A DNA stretch of 64,000 nucleotides. Origin: DATBJG01 sp963790545 (GTDB taxonomy: Bacteria; Acidobacteriota; Vicinamibacteria; Vicinamibacterales; JAMQPK01). The stretch's first letter is position 1, and each line of letters begins with the position of its first letter. Made by a program: the position numbers and the translations under genes. The notes under the pieces are model-generated. The model worked only from the letters and a program-made list of their open reading frames with translations, did not search any database and had not been told where the DNA came from. The stretch lies in assembly GCA_963790545.1 (NCBI GenBank), contig CAWBPA010000015.1, positions 1-64,000 of the forward strand, written 5' to 3'. Below are positions 1 through 9,012 of the stretch, piece by piece.

Positions 1-550
1 GACTGTTTGTGTTCTCGGCAGTCGTGTAAATGGCCTTGACCTGCACGTCGGCTGCCGCGAGGGCCCGCGGCGCGTCCCCACGATCGTAATCGGGCGTCCA
101 TGGATGGGACACCCGCGAGGCTCGCGGGTCATCGTAGGAGAGAACCGGCGTGTCACGCTCATACGTGACGTCGATCAGCGCCGCCGCCGCACTCGCTTGC
201 TCCCTCGTCTCTGCGACGACCATCGCCACGTGCTGGCCATCATGCAGCACGGCGTCGCTTTGGAATGGCGGCAACGGCTGCGGACCGTTTTCCAGGACTG
301 GCCCCTGCGCCAGCGGGGGCCTATTGAGGTGCGTGACGACGGCCAGAACGCCAGGTGCACGCTCGGCAGCGTCCACCGCAATGTCACGGATTCGCCCGCT
401 GGTTATCGTGCTTTGCACCAGAGCCGCGTGCGCGAGCCTGGGAAGGTTCACATCGATCGGATAAGTGGCGGCACCCGTCACCTTGAGGCGCCCGTCGACG
501 CGATCCAGAGGGGTGCCGACGACGCCAACGGTGGTGGTTGTGGTGCTCAT
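1..550 (-). CDS. Molybdenum hydroxylase large (molybdopterin-binding) subunit, partial
   Basis: N-terminal 183 codons of a xanthine dehydrogenase/aldehyde oxidoreductase family catalytic subunit; the rest lies beyond the left edge. Reading from the ATG at 550 gives a threonine-rich start, then GTPLDRVDGRLKVTGAATY, the usual opening of PaoC/YagR-type subunits, and the small-domain signature LHDGQHVAMVVAET. The start overlaps the stop of the FAD-subunit gene by four bases (ATGA), so the three genes 2130-1 form one small-medium-large operon. Family role: binds molybdopterin cytosine dinucleotide and hydroxylates an aldehyde or N-heterocycle. The substrate cannot be told from this fragment, because the active-site residues are outside the window. 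Confidence 0.85.
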   Translation of the reverse strand, partial: MSTTTTTVGVVGTPLDRVDGRLKVTGAATYPIDVNLPRLAHAALVQSTITSGRIRDIAVDAAERAPGVLAVVTHLNRPPLAQGPVLENGPQPLPPFQSDAVLHDGQHVAMVVAETREQASAAAALIDVTYERDTPVLSYDDPRASRVSHPWTPDYDRGDAPRALAAADVQVKAIYTTAENTNS

Positions 551-1537
551 ACGTTCGCGTCTCTCGCGGTGGCAAACGCGCGGGCGATCGTGCGTTTCGC
601 CAGTTCGATCTTGAAGTGGTTGTGTTCTCGTGCGACCGCTCCCGCTAATGCGATGTCGGCTGCGTCGCGAAACGCGTCGTCAGTCGCCTGGCGGCCCGTC
701 AGGGCCTGCTCGGCTTCGACCGCGCGCCATGGCTTGGTCGCGATGCCGCCTAACCCAAGCCTCGCGGCTCGAATGGTGTCGCCGTCGAGATCGAGGACCA
801 CGGCCGCTGATGCGAGCGCGAACTCGTAGCTCGCCCGGTCTCTCACCTTGAGATAGTGCGAGCGCCGGGCCGCCGCCAGGTGTGGAATGACGACGTGGGT
901 GATCAGTTCGCCGTGCGCCAGCGCCACTTCGACGTGCGGCGTGTCGCCAGGAGCCTTGTGGAACTCGCCGAAACGGGATCGAACGCGTGGTGCCATCGGC
1001 CCGCACCGTGTGAACCTCGGCATCGAGAACAGCCATGGCCACGCACATGTCGGATGGATGCGTGGCGATGCAGTGGTCGCTGACGCCCAGCACCGCGTGG
1101 CCGCGGTTGAAGCCATCCAGCGCATCGCAGCCGGATCCCGGTTGTCGGCGGTTGCACGACGCGTGCACATCTCGGAAATAGGAGCAGCGCGTCCGCTGCA
1201 GGAGGTTGCCGGCGACCGTCGCCATGTTGCGGATCTGTGTGGTGGCGCCAGACAGGATCGCTTGCGATAGCACGGGGAATCGATCACGCACGGCCGGGTG
1301 CCACGCCAGCTGACTGTTGGTGACGGCCGCGCCGACGGTTATCGCATGATCCGACACGTCGATGCTCGACAGGCCGAGATGCCGGACAGCCACAACGGTG
1401 TCTGGTGTGAGCACGTCGATCTTCATCAGATCGACGAGTGTCGTCCCACCAGCCAGAAACATCGCACCAGGGCTCGCGGCTACGGCCTTCGCCGCATCCG
1501 TCGCGCGAGCCAGCCGTTCAAAGGTGAAGGCGTTCAT
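547..1537 (-). pseudogene. Molybdenum hydroxylase FAD-binding subunit, one frameshift
   Basis: Medium subunit (PaoB/YagS-like), about 330 residues. It starts with MNAFTFERLARATDAAKAVA and carries the FAD-binding FLAGGTTLVDLMK segment, ATVAGNLLQRTRC and a cysteine cluster ending CNRRQPGSGC, typical of the subgroup with an extra 4Fe-4S cluster. The reading frame breaks at the AAA run at 971-973: upstream reads to RSIPF, downstream resumes as GEFHKAPGDTPHVE and runs intact to the stop. Removing one base of that run restores one continuous gene. This may be a real lesion or a homopolymer error. The start overlaps the 2Fe-2S gene by ATGA (1534-1537) and the stop overlaps the large-subunit start. 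Confidence 0.85.
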
Positions 1538-2130
1538 GTCCGCACCTCCACCTTCGCGCTGCGCGCTACGGTGGACAAGTCGCTGGATGAAAGCACCTGC
1601 CTCACGGCGGCCACGATGTTCGGATAGGCGGCGCAGCGGCATAGATTCCCGCTCATCCGCTCGCGGATCTCCTCGTCGGTCACTGTCGCGCCGTTGACCG
1701 TCTGTCGAACGTCTGGTGTGACGTGGCTGGGCACGCCAGCGTGCACCTCCTGAACCGCGCAGACGGCTGAGAGGATCTGCCCAGGCGTGCAGTAGCCGCA
1801 CTGAAAGCCGTCGCAATGCAGGAAGGCGGCCTGCATCGGGTGAAGCTCGTCGCCTCTGGCGAGGCCTTCAATCGTCACGACGTGCTGGCCTTCGCACGCC
1901 GCCGCCAGCGTGAGACAGGACAAGACACGCTGGCCGTCGATGATGACGGTACACGCGCCGCATGCGCCCTGATCGCACCCTTTCTTCGTGCCTGTCAGAC
2001 CGAGCACATCGCGGAGGGCATCCAGCAGTGTCAGGCGCGAGTCCACCGAAAGTTCGTGGGTCGTGTCGTTCACGCGAAGACGCGTTCTCACGCCGACTGT
2101 TTCCCTCACCGTGAGGACTCGCGGGCTCAT
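1534..2130 (-). CDS. Molybdenum hydroxylase 2Fe-2S subunit (PaoA/YagT-like)
   Basis: 198-residue electron-transfer subunit. The N-terminal plant-type ferredoxin half has the cluster ligands in KKGCDQGACGACTVIIDG followed by VLSCLTL. The C-terminal helical half has FQCGYCTPGQILSAV and MSGNLCRCAAYPNIV for the second cluster. Electrons would pass from the molybdenum site of the large subunit through this protein to the FAD subunit. It is the first gene of the operon, with four-base overlap into the next gene. A spacer of about 25 residues between the two C-terminal cysteine motifs (the HVTPDVRQTVNGATVTDEE stretch) is longer than usual. No Tat signal is evident. Confidence 0.93.
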   Translation of the reverse strand: MSPRVLTVRETVGVRTRLRVNDTTHELSVDSRLTLLDALRDVLGLTGTKKGCDQGACGACTVIIDGQRVLSCLTLAAACEGQHVVTIEGLARGDELHPMQAAFLHCDGFQCGYCTPGQILSAVCAVQEVHAGVPSHVTPDVRQTVNGATVTDEEIRERMSGNLCRCAAYPNIVAAVRQVLSSSDLSTVARSAKVEVRT

Positions 2131-2202
2131 GATACGGCTCCCTTTCTCGCTGCGCCGTTCCGCGCTTCGATGGCCTTGACAGTGTTTTCAAACGCCCTGC
2201 AG

Positions 2203-2336
2203 AAAATAGCAAGCCGCGCTGTCTGCGGATGGGTGCTGAGTGCCACGCGGTCCCCGGTTTTCTTGGCTCTGCGCGCCAGCAGGTCCTAGGAGTGTTCAGG
2301 TCAGACCGAAAGGCCGACGAAAGGTCACCGATGTGG
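2203..2336. repeat. Direct repeat copy A flanking the hydrolase gene
   Basis: About 130 bases that recur at 3141-3268 in the same orientation with roughly 75-80% identity. Shared blocks include ATAGCAAGC, TGCGGATGG, TGCTGAGTGCCA, CAGGTCAGAC and AGGTCACCGATGTGG. It covers the 3' end of the hydrolase gene and the intergenic DNA before the 2Fe-2S gene. The two copies bracket exactly one gene. Confidence 0.8.
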
Positions 2337-3080
2337 CCACTTGCCGCGCACAAAATCCACAGCAGCGAGGATCACCTCCGCCGTCTCCTTCGGCTTGGAG
2401 AGAAACGGTACATGACCGGCGCGCAGGGAGAGGACGCGCGCGCCGATCCGAGTGGCAATCTCCCGCTGCAAGCCGGGAGAGATCATGCGGTCTTCATCGG
2501 TGACGGCGTACCACGAGGGCTTGGTTCGCCACGCGGCTCTTGTCACTCGATCGAGAAGTGCGCTGGCCCGAATGGGTGGCTGCGCGGCGGCGAGGACCCT
2601 GACCTCAGCTGCTGACAAGTCGTGCGCGAGGAACTCCCGCACAGCAGCCAGCGGCAGGTACAGAAACCCACCGGCGTCTACTTCGAATCGACTGACAACA
2701 GGCGACGAAGGGCCATATTTCTCCACATCAGTTGTCGACTCGCCGATGTCGGGCGCGCACGCGGCTATGTAGACGAGCGCGGCAACAGTCGAGTGATCTC
2801 CGGCCTGCGTAATGACAGTCCCTCCATAACCATGGCCGACGAGCACGACCGGACCTGATTGACGCTTAATGACGCGTGCCACGGCATCGACATCGTCTCC
2901 GAGTGCGCTCAGGGGATTCTGCACGGCGATGACGCTCAAGCCCTTGACATGCAACAGCGCAATCACTTCGCGCCAGCTCGTCCCGTCAATCCACGCGCCG
3001 TGGACGATCACCACTGTCGGAGCCTCGCGGTCACGCGGCATGGCCCCGCGAGCATCAGCGTGACCTCCACGCCACGTCAC
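2325..3080 (-). CDS. Alpha/beta-hydrolase fold protein lacking the nucleophilic serine
   Basis: About 251 residues (238 if the ATG at 3041 is used, which begins MPRDREAPTVVIVHGAW and fits the family start better). Oxyanion-loop motif VIVHGAW is present and the C-terminal histidine region reads AGHVPFLSKPKE. The nucleophile elbow, normally G-H-S-Y-G-G in this esterase/dehalogenase-like family, reads VLVGHGYGGTVIT, so the catalytic serine is glycine (GGT codon at about 2832-2834). Length and the rest of the fold are normal and the frame is open, so it is either newly inactivated or a non-catalytic relative. Flanked on both sides by copies of a direct repeat. Confidence 0.85.
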   Translation of the reverse strand: MTWRGGHADARGAMPRDREAPTVVIVHGAWIDGTSWREVIALLHVKGLSVIAVQNPLSALGDDVDAVARVIKRQSGPVVLVGHGYGGTVITQAGDHSTVAALVYIAACAPDIGESTTDVEKYGPSSPVVSRFEVDAGGFLYLPLAAVREFLAHDLSAAEVRVLAAAQPPIRASALLDRVTRAAWRTKPSWYAVTDEDRMISPGLQREIATRIGARVLSLRAGHVPFLSKPKETAEVILAAVDFVRGKWPHR

Positions 3081-3140
3081 GTCGCGCCAACCCGCCCGGT
3101 CGGCGGTGACTCATCCGTTCGGGATTCGTTCACCGCACGA

Positions 3141-3268
3141 AGATAGCAAGCGGCGTTGCGTGCGGATGGTTGCTGAGTGCCAGGCACTCGGCGGTTCTTG
3201 TCTCTGGGTGCCAGCGGGTTCCGAGAGTCCTCAGGTCAGACTCGGCCGACGAGAGGTCACCGATGTGG
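3141..3268. repeat. Direct repeat copy B flanking the hydrolase gene
   Basis: Second copy of the repeat at 2203-2336, same orientation, lying between the hydrolase start and the end of the AraC-type regulator gene. Differences are mostly substitutions plus a few small indels, so the duplication is old. Confidence 0.8.
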
Positions 3269-3328
3269 TGCGGCCGATCACACGACGGCTCGCCGAAGCC
3301 ACGCGGATCGAGGCTCGGTTCGAAGGGT

Positions 3329-4324
3329 TTAGTCAGCGGACGTTGACGAGTGTGCGAACGGTGTGCCGTGGCTGGCTCGGCGCATCTGCAGCGGCGTCTG
3401 ACCGGTGCGGCTGCGCAGGACCTTCACGAAGTGGGACGCATCCGAGAATCCGGCGCGTCGCCCGATCTCCGCGGTGGTCACGCGATCGAACAGCGGCGAT
3501 TGAAGCATGCGCACGGCGAGATCGACGCGAGCGTGGATCAGCATCGCCCCGAACGTTTCGCCACACGCCGCCAGCGCTCGATGCAGGCTTCGCTTGGAGA
3601 TGTTGAGCGAACTCGCGACGTCGGCCGCCTGCAAGGATGTATCAGCGCAGCGCTGCCTGATGTGATCGTACACGTGGTCACGCACCGAGCGCTCGGCCGG
3701 CGTTGATACGGCGCGACGCCCGCTGAGCTCGCTCGCGGTCAAGGCCAATAACGCTCCGAGTTGATCGATCAGTACGCCCTGCGGCAGCGGAGCTTGCACG
3801 ACGAACTCGGGCGACAACTGGGCGACGTAACTCGCCAGGACGCGTCCCCACTGGGAATCGCCAATGCGGCGCCCAGACAGCACGATCGGATTGGGCACGC
3901 ATTTGCGCACGAATTGTTCCGACAGCTGCAAATTCAAGCCGCTCCAGTGAGACAGAAGGTTGCAGTCCTGGTTGTAGCGGGAATCGTAGAAGATGAGGTC
4001 GCCAGGGCCGAACCTGTCGCGCGTCACACTCGTGAAATTCCATGAACCGCTCAGTACCAGAGCAAGAGCGAAATAGCGCTGAGAGGTGCGACGGATTTCC
4101 GAGGGACCACGAATGGAGCGTGAGGGGGAACCGCCTGCTGCCACGATGGCGATTGATGGCAGCGCCAACGCGGTCACGTCCAGTTCGTATTCCGACGGGG
4201 TTGGGGTGGACAACACAGACGGTGCGAGGGCTGAGTCCAGGATCCAACTTGCGTAGCTCAGACGGTCCGCCGGTGCAACGTCACGCGTTGACAGCCGCAC
4301 GATTTGTGAGGATTCGTCGCGCAT
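3329..4324 (-). CDS. AraC-family transcriptional regulator
   Basis: 331 residues. The N-terminal two thirds match the effector domain of the FeaR/AraC_binding_2 type (motif RFGPGDLIFYDS), and residues about 225-320 form the double helix-turn-helix, with TSLQAADVASSLNISKRSL for the first helix pair and GFSDASHFVKVLRSRTGQTP for the second. It is transcribed toward the hydrolase gene and away from the metallophosphoesterase. Its target is unknown; the adjacent hydrolase and the molybdenum hydroxylase operon on the same strand are the obvious candidates. Confidence 0.92.
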   Translation of the reverse strand: MRDESSQIVRLSTRDVAPADRLSYASWILDSALAPSVLSTPTPSEYELDVTALALPSIAIVAAGGSPSRSIRGPSEIRRTSQRYFALALVLSGSWNFTSVTRDRFGPGDLIFYDSRYNQDCNLLSHWSGLNLQLSEQFVRKCVPNPIVLSGRRIGDSQWGRVLASYVAQLSPEFVVQAPLPQGVLIDQLGALLALTASELSGRRAVSTPAERSVRDHVYDHIRQRCADTSLQAADVASSLNISKRSLHRALAACGETFGAMLIHARVDLAVRMLQSPLFDRVTTAEIGRRAGFSDASHFVKVLRSRTGQTPLQMRRASHGTPFAHSSTSAD

Positions 4325-4580
4325 CGCGATGGCCCCTCTCTGCTGTAGAGCGATAGACTACTGCGACCGCGTGGTGGAGGCAATCGACTCACCGGCCTGG
4401 CCCGCGTCGTGTGGATTCTCGCCGGGTTTGGCCTGATCCGATTCGGTGGCCTGACGCGCGTCGAGTCAAGTGGAAGCGCGGATTGTGTGAGAACTGTGCT
4501 GACCGACACCGCTGACGGCCAGCTACTTCAGCCGGCACCGCTTAGGCGCTGACGCATTATGAACACTGTGCTGCGGGTCG

Positions 4581-5670
4581 GTGTCGCTGCTGCTATTTCT
4601 GCTCGCGTTCTTCGGTTCCGCCTGGTACATCGCCTTCCGCTTGCGGACTACGTTCGGGCTGCAGCGGCGGTGGCTGTTGCGTGTCCTCGTGATGGCGGCA
4701 CTCGTTGGCTCGTTCATGTTGATGGTGCCCGCGACGAAGTCCGCTGATGTGGTAGCCGGCCTGTCGTACGTCGCTTGGCGGATATCTTTTCGCTGGCTAC
4801 GTCTTCCTGACGCTCGCGTTTGTACTCCTGCACGTCATCGAGAGGGCGTGGCACATACCGAAAGCCCGCGTGGGTGCGGCGGCGCTGCTTCTGGCGGCCG
4901 GCGCGACGCTCGTCGGCGGCATGTGGGCCAATACGTTCTCGGTTGTGGAGACCGAGATTGCACTCCCCGGCCTAGACCGCGACGTCGTAGCGATGCAGCT
5001 CTCGGACATCCACGTGGGCCACCACCGGGGAAGGAAGTACCTCGAGAAGATCGTTGAAGAAACCAATCAGCGCAAGCCTGACATCGTTCTGATTACAGGT
5101 GACCTCATCGACTCCGAGGCAGCATTCGTGCCTGGAGAGCTCGAGCCGCTGGCTCGATTCTCGGCGCCCGTCTACTACGTGGGAGGGAATCACGAGAAGT
5201 ATGTCGATGCGGAACGCACGTTCGCATTGGTGAAGAAGTACGGCGTGAACGTCCTCCGCAGCCAGGTGGTCGAAACCCACGGACTCCAGCTCGTGGGCCT
5301 CGACTACATGAACGCCGATGAAGACACGTTCGACCTGCATCCGTCCGACGACTCACGCACGATCAAGTCCGTGCTTGCGTCGCTCCACCTGAAGGACGGC
5401 ATGCCGTCGGTGCTCCTGCACCACAGTCCGGCAGGCGCTCAGTATGCAGCCGCGAACGGAATCGATTTGATGATTGCGGGCCACACACACGGCGGGCAGT
5501 TCTTCCCAGGCACGCTCGTCGCCACGGCGATTTTTCCCTTCACTCACGGCCTGTATCACCGAGGCCCTCTGCAGGTCTTCGTGTCGCCAGGGGCCGGGAC
5601 GTTCATGTCTCGCGTTCGACTAGGCACCTCAAACGAGCTGAACATCCTGCGATTGAGGCCGACACGATAG
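4581..5670 (+). pseudogene. Membrane-anchored metallophosphoesterase, one frameshift
   Basis: YkuE/YaeI-like phosphoesterase. GTG at 4581 opens three or four hydrophobic segments (SLLLFLLAFFGSAWYIAF, then VLVMAALVGSFMLMV). The frame breaks in the TTTT run at 4787-4790; dropping one T joins VAWRISF to AGYVFLTLAFVLLHVIERAW and on to the catalytic domain. That domain is complete: LSDIHVGH, LITGDLIDSE, GGNHEKY, LLHHSP and AGHTHGGQ supply the dinuclear metal ligands. An ATG at 4870 inside the intact frame could still make a soluble catalytic domain with one hydrophobic segment. Family members act on phospholipid-like or cyclic phosphodiester substrates at the membrane; the substrate here is unknown. 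Confidence 0.85.
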
Positions 5671-5701
5671 AGCCGAGACAACCAGGAATAGGGAAACCAA
5701 T

Positions 5702-5749
5702 AACGTAGCGGGAAAAGTCGTCGTCATCACCGGAGCGAGCAGTGGACTG
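5702..5749 (+). pseudogene. Short-chain dehydrogenase N-terminal remnant
   Basis: Sixteen codons reading NVAGKVVVITGASSGL, the cofactor-binding beta-strand and glycine loop of short-chain dehydrogenases. After this the similarity ends in every frame. It follows the phosphoesterase stop by about 30 bases and precedes the MoxR gene. Confidence 0.5.
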
Positions 5750-5969
5750 GCGGCCTTCCAGTCAGGGCTCCGGGCGTCGCCTCGGCGCCGTCACGGTCGC
5801 GTCTGCGGACATCGTCTGCGGCGACGCCACGGACAGCCCGACGACGCTTCCCGCGGCGCCCAGCAAGGTGCACGAAAATCTACCCTTCACGTGCAGCCGG
5901 AGACACAATCATGGGGCGCTTGGGCCGTCGCGTGAAAGACGGTGTCTATGGTCTCGGGGGAGTCCGGCT

Positions 5970-7127
5970 GTGGAATTCCGACATTTCGTGCAACTCATCG
6001 CCATCGGGTTACAGGCCCGTATCCCGATGCATATGACCGGCTTTCCCGGCGTCGGCAAAACGGAGTTCACCAAGAGCCTCGAGGCGGGATTCGATCGCGT
6101 CGGGATCAAATGCAAGGTGGTGGTCCTGGTCGGGTCGATTCGGGAACCACAGGACTTCGGCGGCTTCCCGGTGTCGACGCCGGACGGCGTGCGCCTGCTG
6201 CCCATGGCCTGGGCGCGCGACGCGCAGCGCCTCGCCGAGGACGGCTACCTGGTGGTGGTCTTCCTGGACGAGCTCACCACCGTTCCGCCGACGACGCAGG
6301 CGGCGATGCTGCGTCTGCTGACCGAGAACGTCTGCGGTGAGCTGCGGCTGCCGGACTACGAGCCGGGGAAGGGCGGCGTCGTGTATCTGTGCGCTAGCAA
6401 TGCGGTGGAATGGGCCGCCGGCGGACAGGAAATCCAGGCGCCGATGGCGAACCGGTTGTGGCACGGCGAGTTCCCCATGGATCACGAGACGTGGTGCGAT
6501 TTGATGGTGAGCGATTTTCCGCCGCCGGGCAGCATGCCCGTGCTGCCGGCCGACTATCTGGGCCGATACCATCACGGCCAACGGGCGACGATTGCCGCGT
6601 ATGTGAGGGCCGCCGGTCGTGAGGCCTGGCTGGCGCCTCCCACCGATCCGGCCCGGCGGAGCGGCCCGTGGCCGTCGGGCCGGACCTGGTATCTGGCGTC
6701 ACGGTTCCTCGCGGCGATCGACGCCGTGTCGCCGGGCAATCGCGCGCTGCAAGGCGCGGCGCTCGCCGGCCTGGTGGGCGACCAGGCGCTGCCGTTCCTG
6801 GAGTACCGCGAGACCCTGAATCTACCGGATCCGGAGGACATCCTGAAGGATCCCCGCCGCTTCGTGCTGCCCGATCGCGTCGATCGCGCCTATGCCGTGT
6901 GCTACGCGCTCGCCGGTGCCGTCATCAACAACAACACGCCGCTGCGGTGGGAAGCGGCGATGATCGCGCTCGGCGTCGCGTGCCGAAAGAACGCAGACAT
7001 CCCGGCATCTGCGGCGCGCACGTTGTGCGACCAACGGAACCGTCCGGAGGGCCTGATGAAGCTGCCCGAAGAGTGCCGTCCGTTCTACGAGCTGATGCAG
7101 ATGGCGAAGCTCGTGCCGCGGGACTGA
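5970..7127 (+). CDS. MoxR-type AAA+ ATPase
   Basis: About 385 residues from the GTG at 5970. Walker A is TGFPGVGKTE, Walker B VVVFLDELT, with sensor-1 region VVYLCASNAVEWAAGG and an arginine soon after in MANRLWHGEF. MoxR ATPases act as chaperones that insert metal or remodel partner proteins, usually with a VWA-domain partner, which is the next gene (two bases between stop and start). The start is uncertain: the frame is open back to 5742, and an ATG at 5911 with a GGAG nine bases upstream reads MGRLGRRVKDGVYGLGG in another frame, so one base may be missing near 5965. The protein beyond residue 250 is a long helical tail. Confidence 0.85.
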   Translation: MEFRHFVQLIAIGLQARIPMHMTGFPGVGKTEFTKSLEAGFDRVGIKCKVVVLVGSIREPQDFGGFPVSTPDGVRLLPMAWARDAQRLAEDGYLVVVFLDELTTVPPTTQAAMLRLLTENVCGELRLPDYEPGKGGVVYLCASNAVEWAAGGQEIQAPMANRLWHGEFPMDHETWCDLMVSDFPPPGSMPVLPADYLGRYHHGQRATIAAYVRAAGREAWLAPPTDPARRSGPWPSGRTWYLASRFLAAIDAVSPGNRALQGAALAGLVGDQALPFLEYRETLNLPDPEDILKDPRRFVLPDRVDRAYAVCYALAGAVINNNTPLRWEAAMIALGVACRKNADIPASAARTLCDQRNRPEGLMKLPEECRPFYELMQMAKLVPRD

Positions 7128-7129
7128 CG

Positions 7130-8407
7130 GTGAAGTTCACATTCCGCGATCTGATTCGCCGCTCGGATCGAGAAGCCGACGGATATTCCCGTGCGCTGCA
7201 GGCGGCTCGCGTGCGGGCGGCCTATCAACGCAGTTATTTCGCGCCGGCGCTCTTCAGCTTGATCCCGGTCGCCACTGACCTGATCGACAGCATGGCCGTC
7301 GACGCGCAGTGGCGCCTGTACTACAACGACGCGTGGGTGGCGCGGCACACGGTCGAAGAGAACGCGACGGTGCTCATTCACGAGGTGAGCCACCTGCTGC
7401 GCGACCACGAGGCGCGAAAGAAGGCCGCCGGCATCACGGATCATCGGCGCTGGAACACTGCCGGCGACTGCGAGATCAATGACGATCTCCACGCCGAGGG
7501 CCTGCCGCTGCCAGGCGATCCGCCGTTACCCGCCAAGTACGGACTGGAGACTGGCGCCACTGCCGAGGTTTACTACAAGCAGTTGCCGGCACCACCCCGT
7601 GCAGATAAACGCCAAGCGGCTGGTGAAAGCGGGCACGCCGCCGAGGACTGCGGGTCGGGCGCCCACGGCGAACGGCGATTCTGGGAGTTGCCGGCAGACG
7701 ATGAGAGCGAGGGAGGGACACCTGGTGTCGACCGCTTGAAGTCCGAGCTCGTGCGGCGCGAGGTGGCCCGGCGCATCGACGAGATCTCGCCCTACGCTGG
7801 CGAGGTCTCACCTGCGTGGCGCCGGTGGGCCCACGCCACCCTCGCACCGAAGGTCGACTACCTGGCCACGATCCGTCATGTGTTCCGCAGAGCCTTGCGC
7901 GAGAGTACGCTGGGCCGGTACGATCGCACCTACAGGCGGCCGCATCGACGGCAGGCGTGCTACGGCGAGTTCCTCATGCCCAGCTTCCACCAGCCGCGGC
8001 CGCGGCCGGGATTTCTGATCGATACCTCCAGCTCGATGGAAGACTCACAGTTAGCGCGAGCCCTGGCGGAACTGGCGGGCCTGACCCGCCAACTCGGGTA
8101 CGGCGCAGACGTCGTCGTCGCGTGCTGCGATGCCGCGGTCCGCGACGTGCGGAAGGTCTTTGGAGCCGGTCAGGTCGAATTGTACGGCGGCGGCGGCACG
8201 GACCTGGATGTCGGGCTGCGCGCGTTCATCGAGAGGACGCACGATCCGATTGACCTGCTGGTGATTGTGAGCGACTGCCACACGACCTGGTCGAACGACG
8301 TGCCTCCGTTCCCCGTGATCACCATCCGCGTCGGCGACGGCGCACCGCCGCCATGGGGAAATCGCGGCGGCAATACGGTGATTTCAATCGAGGACAGACG
8401 TGGCTAA
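7130..8407 (+). CDS. VWA-like domain / HExxH metallopeptidase protein (DUF2201 type)
   Basis: 425 residues from the GTG at 7130. The N-terminal half resembles predicted zinc peptidases, with IHEVSHLLRDHE giving an HExxH site and AGDCEINDDL downstream. A low-complexity linker follows (about 155-205). The C-terminal half is a VWA fold with a MIDAS-type site: LIDTSSSM (DxSxS), GGGGTDLDVG and VIVSDCHTTW. Proteins of this build are encoded beside MoxR ATPases, which probably remodel them. The product is presumably cytoplasmic because no signal peptide is seen. It overlaps the next gene by eight bases, so the three genes are one unit. The function of the set is unknown. Confidence 0.88.
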   Translation: MKFTFRDLIRRSDREADGYSRALQAARVRAAYQRSYFAPALFSLIPVATDLIDSMAVDAQWRLYYNDAWVARHTVEENATVLIHEVSHLLRDHEARKKAAGITDHRRWNTAGDCEINDDLHAEGLPLPGDPPLPAKYGLETGATAEVYYKQLPAPPRADKRQAAGESGHAAEDCGSGAHGERRFWELPADDESEGGTPGVDRLKSELVRREVARRIDEISPYAGEVSPAWRRWAHATLAPKVDYLATIRHVFRRALRESTLGRYDRTYRRPHRRQACYGEFLMPSFHQPRPRPGFLIDTSSSMEDSQLARALAELAGLTRQLGYGADVVVACCDAAVRDVRKVFGAGQVELYGGGGTDLDVGLRAFIERTHDPIDLLVIVSDCHTTWSNDVPPFPVITIRVGDGAPPPWGNRGGNTVISIEDRRG

Positions 8408-8990
8408 CCGGAGACCGCAACCGCAAGAGGTCAGCCCGTGGCGGCCCCGCGGGCTGGAGATTCCACCGGACTCGTTGCACGCGTGGGTCAGGCTGGGCAC
8501 ATGGGAATTCGGGATGGGCGTTATTTTGTTCGTGGTCTTTGGCTTCGGCACGCAACTGATCACCTCGGCGCCTCACAGCATCGTCACCGTGTTCGACTTC
8601 ACGAACTGCTATGCCGCGCCGCCCGTCGCGCTGCCATGCGAACGCGTCGCGTACCGAGCGGGCGCCCTGAACGCGGTGGTCAACGTGTGGTGTGGTCTGC
8701 TACTGATGGCCGTCGCGGCGTGGCTCGTGTGGGACCTGTGGAGCGCGGCGGCGCCCAGGCCGATCACCGACGACTTCCTGAAGCTGCTCGAAGACTCGTT
8801 CGCGCGGGACTGGCGCAAGCCGCGCACCTGGCCATGGACACGAGTGGCGTGGGCCTACGGCTTCGCGCTCGTTGGCGTCACAGCGGGAGTGGGCATGTCG
8901 CTGCTGATTTCAGCGCTCTCCGCCTCACCGCCAGGCAGGGCGCCGACTGCTCTCGTTGAAACGTCCGAGCAGTTCAGAGTGATTCAGTAA
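8400..8990 (+). CDS. Membrane protein of unknown function, third gene of MoxR cassette
   Basis: 196 residues from the GTG at 8400, inside the end of the VWA gene. Three hydrophobic segments are visible: GMGVILFVVFGFGTQLI, VVNVWCGLLLMAVAAWLVW and AWAYGFALVGVTAGVGMSLL. Between the first two is a loop with two cysteines (FDFTNCYAAPP and VALPCERVAY) that could form a disulfide outside the membrane. I do not recognise the family. Position and overlap suggest it anchors or receives the MoxR/VWA pair at the membrane. Confidence 0.7.
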   Translation: MANRRPQPQEVSPWRPRGLEIPPDSLHAWVRLGTWEFGMGVILFVVFGFGTQLITSAPHSIVTVFDFTNCYAAPPVALPCERVAYRAGALNAVVNVWCGLLLMAVAAWLVWDLWSAAAPRPITDDFLKLLEDSFARDWRKPRTWPWTRVAWAYGFALVGVTAGVGMSLLISALSASPPGRAPTALVETSEQFRVIQ

Positions 8991-9012
8991 CGTGGCTCGA
9001 TGAACGCGGCGT

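Noticed and set aside
1816..2289. Plus-strand frame of 157 codons opposite the 2Fe-2S gene
   Set aside because: Antisense shadow of a well-conserved gene in GC-rich DNA, with no motif or ribosome-binding site.
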